DNA of 64,000 nt, from assembly GCA_934045905.1 (NCBI GenBank), contig OW203765.1, forward strand, positions 21,887,409 to 21,951,408, given 5' to 3'. This DNA comes from Leuctra nigra (taxonomy: Eukaryota; Arthropoda; Insecta; Plecoptera; Leuctridae). Positions 11,001-20,814 of the stretch are shown here, in pieces; the stretch's first letter is position 1; every line of letters begins with the position of its first letter. Under the pieces are notes generated by a model that saw nothing but the letters and a program-made list of their open reading frames with translations, ran no database searches and was not told where the DNA came from. The position numbers and the translations under genes were made by a program.

Positions 11001-14000
11001 CATTAAATCGGCTCCTGGAATATTCCAACGTATGATGGAGGCCATGTTGGCTGGAATTCCAGGCATTGCGGTGCTGTTAGATGATATTTTGATCAGCGGA
11101 AAAAATGAAGAGGAGCATCAAGAACGAGTACTTGAAGTTTTGAAGAGGTTGGCTTCAGCAGGTCTTCGATTGAAGAAAGGGAAATGTGTTTTTGGAGCGG
11201 AAGAAGTGGTATTTTTAGGATACAAGGTAAACGCTGATGGCATTCATCCAACCACTGAAAAACTTAGAGCAATTAAAGATGCTCCAGCGCCGTCAAATAA
11301 AACGGAGTTACAGGCGTTTTTGGGATTGTTAGGATTCTACGAACGGTTTTTGAAAGGCAAGGCATCATTATTGGAGCCATTACACAGATTACTGGATAAG
11401 AATGCTACATGGGTTTGGACAAAATCACATGAGGAGGCTTTTGATAATGTGAAAAGTCTACTGCAATCAGACGATCTTCTGACGCATTATGATCTGGAAA
11501 AGCCGCTACTTCTGTCATGTGACGCGTCACCATACGGGGTGGGAGCTGTGTTGGCTCATGTTATGGCTGATGGAAGTGAAAGGCCGATTGCTTATGGCTC
11601 TAGGACGTTACACAAACATGAGAGAAACTATGCTCAAATCGATAAAGAGGCTTTATCTATTATGTTTGGTTTAACAAAGTTTCATCAATTCGTGTTTGGA
11701 AGAAGAGTTAAAATCATCACGGATCACAAACCATTATTAGGTTTGTTACACCCAGAGAAGAGAATGCCCGAGGTCATGTCCCCTCGCATGTTTCGCTGGA
11801 GTTTGCTGTTAGGAACGTATGATTATGAACTGGAGTTCAGACCAGGGAAACAGCACGGAAATGCTGATGGGCTTAGTCGTTTACCTCTAACGGTTAAGGA
11901 TGTTGGAGTGAAGGATGTGGAACCAACCGAAGTGTTTTTCTTACAATCATCATTGGATGCACCCATCAGTGCAACTGAGATTGCACAAGAAACAAGAGGG
12001 GAGGAAGATTTGAAACGGGTGTTGCACTATACACTGCAAGGTTGGCCGGAGAAAGTACATCCAGGTCTAGATGGGGATTTCAAGAAAAGAAATGAAATGA
12101 CAGTCATTCAAGATTGTTTGCTTTGGGGTAATAGGGTAATTATTCCAAAGTCGTTACGACAACAAGTGTTGCAGATGTTGCATTCAATACATCAAGGGAT
12201 GACGCAGATGAAGGCTGTAGCCAGGGGCTACGTTTGGTGGCCAGGAATTGATGCAGAGTATGGTGAACAGTTGCCAAACATGCCAGAAGAATAGGAATAA
12301 TCCACCTAAGGCACCGGATCATCCGTGGTTTCCCGCCAACGCACCCTGGTCCAGAGTTCATTTGGATTTCGCAGGTCCGTTTGAAGGTAAGACCTTTTTG
12401 CTGGCCGTAGATGCATTTTCCAAATGGCCGGAAGTGAAAATAATGTCATCTACTACTTCCACGGCTGTCATTAAGGCTTTGCGAGAGATGTTTGCTACTC
12501 ACGGTTTGCCAGATACCATTATATCAGATAATGGGTCAGCATTTACTTCGTGGGAGTTCAAAGAGTTTCTGAGAACGAATGGAATAAAGCAGAAACTTGC
12601 CCCAGTCTACCATCCGGCATCGAATGGTCAGGTGGAAAGAATGGTGGGAACAGTAAAACAGAGTTTACGGAAGATGGAAGAGAAAGATTGGTACATAAAG
12701 ATTCCGAGACTTTTGTTGTCCCTGAGAAGTACTCCGTCAGCAGCAACAGGTTTAACTCCAGCAATGTTACTTATGAATAGGGAGCTGGAAACTGTCATTG
12801 GACGGATAATTCCAAAACCAGAAGTTAAAGATGACCGTGGTATCGATACCAAAGCAAGGAAATTTTCAGTTGGGGATCGGATCTCTTTCCGAGGATACCT
12901 TAAACAATCAAAATGGAGGTATGGGAAGAGGGTATGGGTTGTATAGTGGGACCTTGATCAGAGCCGGGAAGAGTGTTTATGAACTGTCGTTGTCTTGTTC
13001 TGTGCTCGGTTGCTTTTGACATGAAATGATGTAAGTGGTTTTGAATAAAGGATACAATAGGAACATGACCAACAGTCATTCATATTTATTCACCGATCAA
13101 TTTTTGATCGGTCCTTAACCATTCTTCATTGTCACCTCTCCCAGTCATAATCATTCATTCATTCGTCACCATTAGCCAAGTTGCAGAACAGTGCGACGTT
13201 AAGCACTAATAAAATAAAAAGACAATGTGTTACGCTCATTCGTCCCAATACTGTGTTTGTAGTGAAGCCAGTAAAAGTTTATTATTCAGGCCACAGCCTA
13301 TAAACACAAATCTTTGTTTGCGTTGCGCAGGTTGGTCTCGTCGAGCACGAATGGCTGGACACCCTCTCGAACATCAACCCCGACGAGGTGACGTTCATCG
13401 ACTTCGTGGAAGCCGGCCGCAAGCTGGGCGCCCAGCTGAAGCAGGAGGGGTGCGACTACGTGATCGCGCTCACTCACATGCGCACGCCCAACGACATGAA
13501 GCTGGCTGAGCACTGTGACGAGGTCGACCTCATCCTCGGAGGTCACGACCACGTGTACGAGGTCAAACAGGTGAGAGGGTAGCAAGGGCAACTGACAAGA
13601 TCTCACTATCTGTGATCAGTGAGACAGAGCTACAAATGGGATAACTTTGTAATTTTAGAAAGAAATGGTTTGGTGAGATTTCGTTCTTAGCTTTTTAAGT
13701 ATTCGGCACTAAGAAATGCAATACGCCACCTAGCGAAAAAAGTTAACATAATATCCCAACCGAGTGAGCCTTCAGTACGCATGCGGGCAAGTCACTTTCA
13801 TGTCAATCGTATAACGAGTTCAATAAAAGTTATAAAAATAACAGAAATTGATGAATACTACCTTAGTGTCAACAATCAAATACAATCGGCATATTTCATT
13901 GCAGCCCACATTCATACAAATTCTTGCGAGAACTGATGTCTTACCACCAAAAGCACTATTTGACAGATTGCAATTGTTTTTATCACGGCCTTCTGGACGA

Positions 14001-14361
14001 GGCTTCTGACACATTTTTCTTTGCGCCTCGTTCAAAACAATTGCAATCTGTCAAATACTGCTTATTGGTGAATATACATCCATTTTTCACAAGAATTTTA
14101 ATGAATGTGAGCTGTAATGAAATATGCCGATTGTATTTGATTGTTGACACTAAGGTAAGCATCAATTTCAGTTATTTCGCGATGTAATTATAAATTGTAC
14201 TGAACTCGTTACGATTGACATGTAAGTGACTTGCCCGCACGCGCACTGTGTGCATACTCTTGTGAGTGGCTATCTTATACTGATACAGTAAACCCTCGTT
14301 AATTCGAACTCAAAGGGACCCAAAAAATTGCAATTCGAATTAAAAAAATTCGAATTAAAAT

Positions 14362-14396
<35 letters not shown>

Positions 14397-17300
14397 GATG
14401 AGGGGATTGGGGAAAAGGAAGCCAAGGTGCATATTATTGAATCTACTTCTTTTAGAAGCGCCACCTTCTCACTTAATTTCAGTTCGTGGTATTTCTTCGG
14501 AGCCATCGTCAAAACTTGTTTACGAAACTTTGACACAGCCACACTTGTTTGTTGAGGCTAGCTAGTCTAGCTCGAGGCGTGAGGGGTGAAATGCCGCCAG
14601 TCGCCACGTCGTCAGTAAGTCTAGAGGCGGACGCACCCGATCGAACACACGAGGATAGCCGAGGCGGACGCACCCGATCTAAAACACGAGGATAGCCGAG
14701 CCACGCCGCGCTTGTGCGCGAGCCATGCTCTGAGCAGTCCGCTGCGGCGCACCCCCCTATTCTGCCTGCGGCGCATGGCGCTGGCTCCAAGTTATTGCGC
14801 GTAATATATCACGCGTTATGAATTTTATACAAACCCACACTTTTGAAGAAAAATTCGAATTAAAGCAATTTTATCCAAGTAAATACATGGGCTGGGACTT
14901 TAATTCAATTCGAATTTCGAAATAACCTAAAATTCGAATTTTTCAAAATGAAATAACATAGAAAACCCTATTCTGGCCACTGGGACCACCCAGATAGTTC
15001 GAATTAACCTCAAATTCGAATTATCCGAGTTCGAAATAACGAGGGTTTACTGTATTAGAAGATTCTCTAGGTACATTTAGTATCAATACATATTTCATAA
15101 GCTCGTAGCTTTCATTGTGTTTCTTTTGTAAAATCACCAGCCAGCTACCATCTCACTATAAATTATTCTTTCCTGAACAATTGTCATTAAACATTTCAAA
15201 ATCTTCATTGTAACTTGTGTTCATATCCCACGTGACATGTGCTCAGGTGAACGGGAAGTACGTGATCAAGAGCGGCACGGACTTCCGTCAGTTCTCGAAG
15301 ATCACATTGAACTTCGACAAGTCAGTCGTCGAGGTCGACATCGAGGAGGTCAACGTGACCGCTGCATTTGCCGAGGACGAGACGCTCAAGGCCACGTTAG
15401 ACAAGTACTCCAGTGAGTTCACTTCTATCACTTACATGACACAAATTGTATGTGAATATAATACCTACTACAATTTTTAGTAGGTAAATAAATTGTAATT
15501 TCTTTAACGTTGACAATATTTCAATATTTCTGATTTTAAAGGGCGGCAACGGTCAGAATCTTAAAAAAGATTACATTTCCATAACACCATGTAAATAGGT
15601 AATACATAAGTGTAAATGTGCCTAAGGTATTTCAATAAACAATAATAATTGTTGAGTAGACTGCACCTAAAGCGCTGAGAATTTTCGCTTATACGATGAA
15701 CTTTTCTTGAGCGATGCTGTACAGTGAGCAAGTAGGCGTGCAAGCAAGTAGGCGGATTTTGCAGATGCATCTCTCTCTCTCACATTCCTCAGTAGTCGAG
15801 TTATGAATGACTGACGAATGACACATTCAACACAACCATTGAAATATTTATATAAGAACATTTAAAGTTTCAAGTGTCCACGACCCAACGACGTCTTATC
15901 GCTGAGTGCGCAGTCAAAACAAGGCATCGTGTATCGAGGAGGCGGGGAGATTACTCAGCGCTGAATCTGTACCATAAAAAGTGCAGCATTCTCGGTTAAT
16001 CAACCTAGTAATTATTTAATTACAGCTCAATGGTCAGAGCTACAAAAATTTTGAGGAGCGGTAAAATAAAGAAAACATTCCGCTTAATATATATCAGGGC
16101 TTCGTTATTTCTTTCTACTTTGGTTCTCCTACGTTCCCAACGGACATTTTGTGCCCAGCTTATTCCTTATGGGACTAAAATCCTTTGCATAGTTGCGATT
16201 AAAATCACGTTTTTCGGTCTCCTGCTTTCACTATCATTAATGAATTAATACCTTCGCGTATGTCTTAAAGATATATATAATATATTTAGGAATTATGGTA
16301 AATTTTTAGTTTTTGCCCGCTGCCCCCCTTTAAGATGTTTCCAATCTTAAAACTTAACATCTTTGTATTTTTTGCTCTCCTACATTTACATTAGTTACAA
16401 CTATGAATCAAAGGGTTAGGCCTTTCTATTACGATATTAACTAAAAAGTATATTTAAAAAGGACCAGACAATGATTTTTCGTAACGGTTAAGTAATAGTA
16501 CTAAGAATCGGTAGGTACTTCACAAGGTTATGATTAATTTATTTTTCCTCTGCATCTGCAGGTGTGATGAACAGCAAACTGGATGACGTGTTAGGCATGT
16601 TCACCGTCCCACTCGACGGCCGGTTCGAGGCAGTTCGAACCTCGGAGTCGAACCTCGGCAACTGGGTGTGCGACGTCGTGTTGGCCGCCACCGGTGCCGA
16701 TCTCGTTCTCCTCAACTCCGGCACTCTTCGCTCAGACATGGTCCATCCTGCAGGTATTTCTCTTGATAAGTTAGTGAAGAGATCATGAATTAAAATGTCT
16801 CTCGTAGGTACTTATGTGATACCTACTCAAGTCTGCATGTAGATTAAACCCATTTCTTGTGGTGAAGCTGTAAAAATTTTCGTTTTTACTAGAGATGGGT
16901 TGATATCACTTTTTCACCTATACCGATACCAATAATCACTTTATGATTAACGATACCGATAGTATCGCCGATACATTTGTTTCTTTATATTTCTGTAGTT
17001 CCTGCTGTCCATCAAAGTCTCCTCAATTCAATCAAAATTCACAAAACTAGAGATTTTTTTGGAGATTATGTTCTAGTACCAAAATTAGTTAAGATCAAAA
17101 CTTTCACAACGCCATAAACTCATCTGAGCACCAATGGCGGGAAAACAGCCACAATTCAAAATTTCAAATAAAAAAGTAAAAAGTATCGAAGTATCGCGAG
17201 TATCGGTATCGGCCCATCTCTAATTTTTTCATATATCGGAAGAAGATGAGTTATTAACAAATTTAGATACCTATGCTCTTCTGTGACAGGATTGGTTAAG

Positions 17301-20150
17301 GATAAAAGAGAGAAATAAGTAAAATAAATAATCTGTAGAATTTAATTCTTGCTACAAGATTCTTGTCTGATTGCAGGTGACTTCACCATGAGAGATCTCG
17401 TGACAATCGTTCCGATGATGGATCCACTTGTCGTCATACAAGTTTCAGGTAATGTTCTTTAGTCGGGAACACAATCTCATATTTTCTTACAGACAATTGA
17501 AATGAAATATTATGAAAGTAAATTTTTAGTGAAAACAATTTCATTGATCTGAATGCAGTTAGGTAATTGTATTTCTACTATAGATCAAATTTTTGCTTTC
17601 ATCAAACATTTAAATAATGTTCGGATTTACGGAACAACAGACTAATAAATTAATAAAGGTAGAGTGTGTACGGGGCCGCTACAAAATAGAAAACTGAAGT
17701 TTCCAACTGAAAATTGTATTTATACAAATAGGTTTACCTATACAAATAAATAGGTTGATACAATTTATACAAATGGGGATCTAATAAAACCATGATTTAC
17801 ACTGCAAAATCAGAAAAGTGAATTAATTTAATAAATAATTAGTAGAATGTTCAGCAAAAATAAATAAGTGTAAATGTCTACTCTAGAATTACTTGTGAAA
17901 GTGAACATCCACACTGTTTATATTGTATTGTTCATGATGAGTAATGGCCGTCATGTGTCCACGCCAGGCGAGACAATCCTTGCGGCGCTGGAGAACGGCG
18001 TGTGCATGTACCCGAAGCTGGAGGGCCGCTTCCCGCAAGTAGCCGGCGTGAGTTTCGCATTCGATCCCACGCAGCCTGCCGGGTCGCGCGTCGACCCCGC
18101 GCTCGTGCGCATCGGGGACGAGTACTTAGTGCGCGAACAGAACTACCGCCTTGCCACCAAGATGTACGTGCACTCGGGCTGCGACGGCTACTCGATGTTC
18201 AAGGACGCCAAATCTATTGTGAGTTGAAATGCTCATTATCGGTAAATCTATATCTGTACCAAAAGCAAAGAGCGAACGTCAATTTTCTCGTTTATTATGT
18301 GCACACGGAATAATGAAGATCATAAATAACTCCACTTCCTGATCAGCATGGCCTTGGAAAGAGCCAGCTGACCTTGTCTAACGTAGAGATGTTAATTTTC
18401 CGCTTCTTAAATATTTTCTACAATTGTTCTGGCATGGTCACTTATACAATTATTATTCGATATTAGTCATTCCACAACTTGCCCTTGAACGGTAAAACAC
18501 TGTCATTTTTTAAAATTAAATAAGTAATTATATTTCTGATTCATCTGTTTCTGCTCATTTATGCTAAAATATACACTCAGTTTTAGTCTTACAATTGCAG
18601 TAATTAGCGTTCATAACATTTTTTTTAAATGATTGGAAAATTTTCCTGACGGAAAATCTTCCGGATCACAATATCTCTTGTCTGACGTGAGTGTGTGTCG
18701 TCAGGTGTCGGAGGAGGAGTGTCCCGACCTTGGCCTGGCGGTGCAGAACCACTTCACCGCGATCAACATGCGTCTGGGCAAGACCAAGCGCCACTCCAAG
18801 CACCGACAGAGTCTGGTGACGCTGTCGCGCCGACACAGCCTCGTCAAGATGCTGGACACAGGAGACCTTGATGGACCGCCGCCACTCAGGAGGTACACCT
18901 TCAATCTATCTCACAAGCACTTGACTCCACACAGAACACTGACTTGTCAAACCTTTCTTTGTCGTAAACAAAACTTAATATTTTATCTACTTTGTTGTTA
19001 CTGAAACAGAAATAACTTAATAGGTATGTAGGTACTGTTCAAGTCCTATTTTTAATGAAACATGTTATTTTTATAGTTTGCAGAACTGTTTACAATGTAC
19101 AATGTCTATACTGTAATAGATATTAGATTAAGTGTCCTTCTAAGCGAGCACAGTAGGCAAAATTCGTTCAAAACACTCATTTCTAGCATCCCTTAAACCC
19201 TGCCATTATATTTGGATAATATTCCAATGCTGCCTGCAACAGATCGTCCCCACTCACGTTTCTGAGGGCAGTACAAAGTACGCTATGTGTGCGCGATACT
19301 AGGCTCAAAGTGAATCCCACTATAACATGTAGGTCTATGTAGGTATACAAATTAATTGACCTGGATTTGTGATGCAGATCCAGCACAGTCGAGGCAAACG
19401 ATCCGCCGCCGGTGCGTCATCCACCCCCAAGTGCCAGCGCACACCGCTCAAAGCAGTTGACACGGCGCGCCAGTCTTGACGACCTTGAGCAGGAGTCGTG
19501 TCAGCTAACGCCCAAGATAGAAGGTCGCATCGTACTTCTCAATGACGAGGTAAAACACCAAGAATTTTTTATTTAAAAAAATTACAGTAAATTAACTTTA
19601 AAACTGAAACTATTATTAATCCAATTTGGGTAAATCATGCTTCAAAATCCAGACCTATTGTCTCCAGCATAACTTCATATAAGCTTGTCGGCTATCCAAC
19701 AAATGCTCTCGGCTCACATTTGAAGGCTATGTGATCAATGAATTGTATTTCTGCACCCCAGTTACATTAGGGAGAGATTTCGTAACCTTACGTAAATGAG
19801 GTTACGTTCATATGTAAATATAAGATGTTTTATTGAGAAAATATTATACCTAGGTAGGACAATGTAACTTGACTATCCCCAGTCCCCACAAAAAGCAGAT
19901 GGTTTGTCTTCAGTGCTTTCTTCTTTCTTTTCATAGAGCCATTTGAATCTTAGAGCACTGTCTCAGGAAAATAAATCTCTAATTTTTTGATAATTTTTAT
20001 TTTACATTGCCCCAAATTACTAACATGATATATTAAACATTGCAGAGGCGGCGAGCTCTGATCCTCGAGAGACAGCGCATCGAAGAAGACTCGGTCATCG
20101 TTGAAGTCGACGACGAGGTGTCGCCTCAAGGTAGCATCGATCAGAGTTAA
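8034..20150 (+). CDS. UshA-type 5'-nucleotidase family phosphatase (mannosylglucosyl-3-phosphoglycerate phosphatase-like)
   Basis: Eleven exons join in phase to 594 codons plus stop: 8034-8196, 8359-8445, 8846-8994, 13331-13570, 15247-15412, 16562-16753, 17377-17448, 17968-18218, 18705-18892, 19378-19549, 20046-20150; every intron is GT/AG. The N-terminal metallophosphatase domain (about 1-230) shows LHYNDVYN (D11), FSGDVF (D48), FGNHDFD (N80, H81), THM (H182) and GGHDHV (H205, H207), the two-metal ligands of the family. The C-terminal 5'-nucleotidase domain shows RTSESNLGNW (294-303), NSGTLRSD (320-327) and FPQVAG (378-383). No signal peptide precedes the catalytic domain, so a cytosolic enzyme is likely. 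Residues from about 450 form a Ser/Arg/Pro-rich tail outside the fold. Intron 3 holds an LTR retrotransposon. The true substrate cannot be read from sequence. Confidence 0.9.
9207..9329 (+). repeat. 5' LTR
   Basis: The 123-bp LTR begins TGTTGTATAGTGGGACC and ends GGATACAATA, with an AATAAA-type signal near its end. It is the partner of 12937-13059. Confidence 0.9.
9356..10414 (+). CDS. Retrotransposon gag-protease polyprotein
   Basis: The 352-residue frame starts 27 bases after the 5' LTR. The first half is a capsid-like region (retrotransposon gag helices, including an ARKELKP stretch). Two CCHC zinc knuckles follow at about 193-206 and 212-225: CYKCGESNHTAKEC and CHLCKKTGHLRKAC, which bind RNA in packaging. 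An aspartic protease begins with the active-site motif VDSGAS at about residue 297. The frame stops at 10414 and overlaps the next by 7 bases in a -1 relation, so pol is either made by programmed -1 frameshifting or separated by a mutation. The minus-strand frames inside are shadows. Confidence 0.88.
   Translation: MSIGKIGVYQVGASWEDYASQVFFYFLANDIKTELKKKHVFLSVCGTELFATARKELKPKKIEDASFVEIIEALTALYVVKPNEIVASFQFHTRRQGEGEPFGVFLDDLKKLGEGCNFLEVERMMRDRIVCGIEDSRLQEKLLACTDLTFEQAVRECKASELIKSQIKTMSSSSSHAELHVVSTGTRSTRFCYKCGESNHTAKECTRHLEQIVCHLCKKTGHLRKACLMGRKGKPSAGGPGSGVNMVQQEDDWGKLEDMVAALNTLHHVNGTIEGKMEAVIVSVTLDGRKHDMEVDSGASKSIISEANFLRLWPKGTKLTPSNVILRTWTKETVGVLGSIETAVGLKEKGQC
10408..12294 (+). CDS. Retrotransposon pol: reverse transcriptase and RNase H, running into integrase
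   Basis: The 628-codon frame opens with the end of the protease (LLGRDWF). The reverse transcriptase follows, with RWASPVVPVLK, LCGDYK, KLDLERAY, FGIKSAPGIFQRMM and the catalytic block VLLDDILISG, where the usual aromatic residue before the two aspartates is leucine. RNase H shows LSCDASPYGVGAVL and ITDHKPLLGLL. The integrase zinc-binding start (HSIHQGMTQMK, then WWPGI) is reached before the frame changes at about 12250-12294 and terminates. The last residues after that point are therefore out of frame. The product would copy the element's RNA in virus-like particles. Confidence 0.88.
   Translation: MLTLLVAPGERSSLLGRDWFPFLGIAITGVNQLDNSATFFRKPEFEEVFKDGLGTYTGPEVTIQLDPGFDPIFMKSRKVPFPMKEKVDKEIDRQVQLGILEPVTYSRWASPVVPVLKLDGTIRLCGDYKGTLNRAILTDTYPLPTANESFVALSGAKIFTKLDLERAYTQMKVDEVAADLLTVNTTKGLFRVKRMAFGIKSAPGIFQRMMEAMLAGIPGIAVLLDDILISGKNEEEHQERVLEVLKRLASAGLRLKKGKCVFGAEEVVFLGYKVNADGIHPTTEKLRAIKDAPAPSNKTELQAFLGLLGFYERFLKGKASLLEPLHRLLDKNATWVWTKSHEEAFDNVKSLLQSDDLLTHYDLEKPLLLSCDASPYGVGAVLAHVMADGSERPIAYGSRTLHKHERNYAQIDKEALSIMFGLTKFHQFVFGRRVKIITDHKPLLGLLHPEKRMPEVMSPRMFRWSLLLGTYDYELEFRPGKQHGNADGLSRLPLTVKDVGVKDVEPTEVFFLQSSLDAPISATEIAQETRGEEDLKRVLHYTLQGWPEKVHPGLDGDFKKRNEMTVIQDCLLWGNRVIIPKSLRQQVLQMLHSIHQGMTQMKAVARGYVWWPGIDAEYGEQLPNMPEE
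12248..12946 (+). CDS. Retrotransposon integrase (frame-shifted remainder of pol)
   Basis: This frame continues pol in a different phase: the second half of the integrase zinc finger (CQTC), the DDE core with HLDFAGPF, ISDNGSAFTSWEFKEF and HPASNGQVERMVGTVK, then a short basic C-terminal region ending at 12946 inside the 3' LTR. Because zinc finger and core are in different frames, the copy as assembled cannot encode one continuous integrase. A sequencing or assembly error is the alternative. Confidence 0.85.
   Translation: MMQSMVNSCQTCQKNRNNPPKAPDHPWFPANAPWSRVHLDFAGPFEGKTFLLAVDAFSKWPEVKIMSSTTSTAVIKALREMFATHGLPDTIISDNGSAFTSWEFKEFLRTNGIKQKLAPVYHPASNGQVERMVGTVKQSLRKMEEKDWYIKIPRLLLSLRSTPSAATGLTPAMLLMNRELETVIGRIIPKPEVKDDRGIDTKARKFSVGDRISFRGYLKQSKWRYGKRVWVV
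12937..13059 (+). repeat. 3' LTR
   Basis: The 123-bp partner of 9207-9329 has three substitutions (first base, TCGTTGTC versus TCTTTGTC, and GACATG versus GAGATG). It is followed directly by the target duplication GGAAC. Confidence 0.9.
13121..13225 (+). mobile_element. SINE 3'-end fragment
   Basis: CACCATTAGCC and GCAGAACAGTGCGACGTTAAG followed by an AATAAAATAAAAAG tail match the tail region of the SINE at 23852-24134 (there on the other strand). Only the 3' part is present. Confidence 0.6.
13772..14252. mobile_element. Foldback element with arms of about 220 bp
   Basis: The left arm (GCGGGCAAGTCACTT, CATGTCAATCGT, ACCTTAGTGTCAACAATCAA, ATTTGACAGATTGCAATTG) reappears as its reverse complement up to 14252, around a loop of roughly 55 bases at about 13985-14040. 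The arms have drifted by scattered mismatches and small indels. The frames called on both strands are mirror images of each other and not genes. It lies in intron 4 of the phosphatase gene. Confidence 0.8.
14286..15052 (-). mobile_element. Tigger/pogo-like (Tc1-mariner) element remnant
   Basis: The ends are CAGTAAACCCTCGTTA and its complement, flanked by TA at 14284-14285 and 15053-15054, as expected for the Tc1/mariner-pogo group. Subterminal TTCGAATT words repeat near both ends. On the minus strand a short peptide (MAPKKYHELKLSEKVALLKE, about 14428-14510) resembles the N-terminal helix-turn-helix of CENP-B/Tigger transposases. It is broken by a poly-A/T run at about 14367-14392, so only a relic of the transposase remains. 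Confidence 0.8.
14432..14508 (-). pseudogene. Relic of pogo/Tigger transposase N-terminus
   Basis: About 25 codons on the minus strand read as a CENP-B-type DNA-binding start (KYHELKLSEKVALLKEVDS). The frame then degenerates into a poly-lysine run from the homopolymer. No DDE domain is found. Confidence 0.5.
16890..17222. mobile_element. hAT-like MITE (333 bp)
   Basis: The ends TAGAGATGGG and CCCATCTCTA are inverted, with CGATACC/GGTATCG words inside each. The flanking 8-mers GTTTTTAC and ATTTTTTC agree at 6 of 8 positions, a decayed hAT-type duplication. It lies in intron 6 of the phosphatase gene. Confidence 0.7.
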
Positions 20151-20424
20151 ACTGATTGCATTCTCTCCCATCTCTCTTATCTTTTCCCTCCTCTTCAACG
20201 TAAAACTCTTTCACCGAGGAATGGAGATTGTTTTCTAAGAACATTTCCATGCTCAACCATCTTGCATGACATGAAGGAAAAGTTTCTTCTTTTAGCCACA
20301 GGAAAAAAATATCTGGAAATATTTTTAATTGAATACGTAGATAACTACTTTCCTACTTTAGTGACGTTTCCAGAATGTATCATTTTATTTAATATTGTTT
20401 GCTTTCATGTGGAAGAAGTACTAA
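20151..20424. other. Probable 3' UTR of the phosphatase gene
   Basis: The DNA immediately after the TAA at 20148-20150 contains no further frame. The polyadenylation site was not determined; several AATAAA-like words occur further downstream. Confidence 0.4.
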
Positions 20425-20428
20425 TTAA

Positions 20429-20810
20429 GACGGCTGGGTAGTGAGTTTGACCTTGAAGAGTTTTTTAATCGATTTTTATCAATATCTTTTACCAATGTAA
20501 TTGTTAACAAAATAGGGCTATGTACGCGTATTCAGAACTGTTCAATGAAAATAATATCATAGTTTGGAATAAGTTATTAGTTTTATTTTGTCCAACAGAT
20601 GTTTAGTGCCATAATTTTACTAATTTTTGGGTACTAAACATCTGTTGGACAAAGTAAATTTAATAAATTACAAGCTATGGAATTATTTTCATTGAATCTG
20701 AATACGCGTACATAGCCCTATTTTGTTAACAATTACATTGGTAAAAGATATTGATAAAAAATAAAAATCGATTAAAAACTCGTCAAGGCCACGCTCACTA
20801 CCAAGCCCTC
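20429..20810. mobile_element. TTAA-flanked foldback element (382 bp)
   Basis: The element runs from GACGGCTGGGTAGTGAG to the complement of GAGGGCTTGGTAGTGAG, with arms of about 180 bp that pair with minor mismatches around a short loop near 20625. TTAA flanks both ends (20425-20428, 20811-20814), the target duplication of piggyBac and Kolobok elements. Arms share GTTAACAAAATAGGGCTATG and GTCCAACAGATGTTTAG. A lone arm of the same family is at 54878. Confidence 0.85.
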
Positions 20811-20814
20811 TTAA

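Larger units (their letters stand above)
9207..13059 (+). mobile_element. Ty3/gypsy LTR retrotransposon (3,853 bp)
   Basis: It has two 123-bp LTRs, a capsid/nucleocapsid/protease frame, a reverse transcriptase/RNase H frame and an integrase frame, in the gag-PR-RT-RH-IN order of Ty3/gypsy elements. The 5-bp target duplication GGAAC lies at 9202-9206 and 13060-13064. TTGGCGACGAGG just after the 5' LTR is the likely primer-binding site, and the purine-rich GGGAAGAGGG at about 12922 is the likely polypurine tract. The LTRs differ at 3 of 123 positions, so the insertion is fairly recent. It lies in sense orientation in intron 3 of the phosphatase gene. A frame break in the integrase region suggests this copy is defective. 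No envelope gene is seen. Confidence 0.93.
9044..13120. mobile_element. GGTACAC-family MITE, split by an LTR retrotransposon
   Basis: The left part (9044-9206) and right part (13060-13120) together match the uninterrupted element at 43263-43483: ATCGCACCATCAGAAGTCAG, the TCTCACTCTAGTA stretch and TTTGATTGGT on the left, then CATGACCA(A/G)CAGTCATTCA on the right. The retrotransposon sits exactly between them. The left tip is GGTACACATGGCC; the right tip has diverged. Confidence 0.75.

Noticed and set aside
13225..13509. 94-codon frame overlapping phosphatase exon 4
   Set aside because: Out of frame with the conserved GGHDHV exon.
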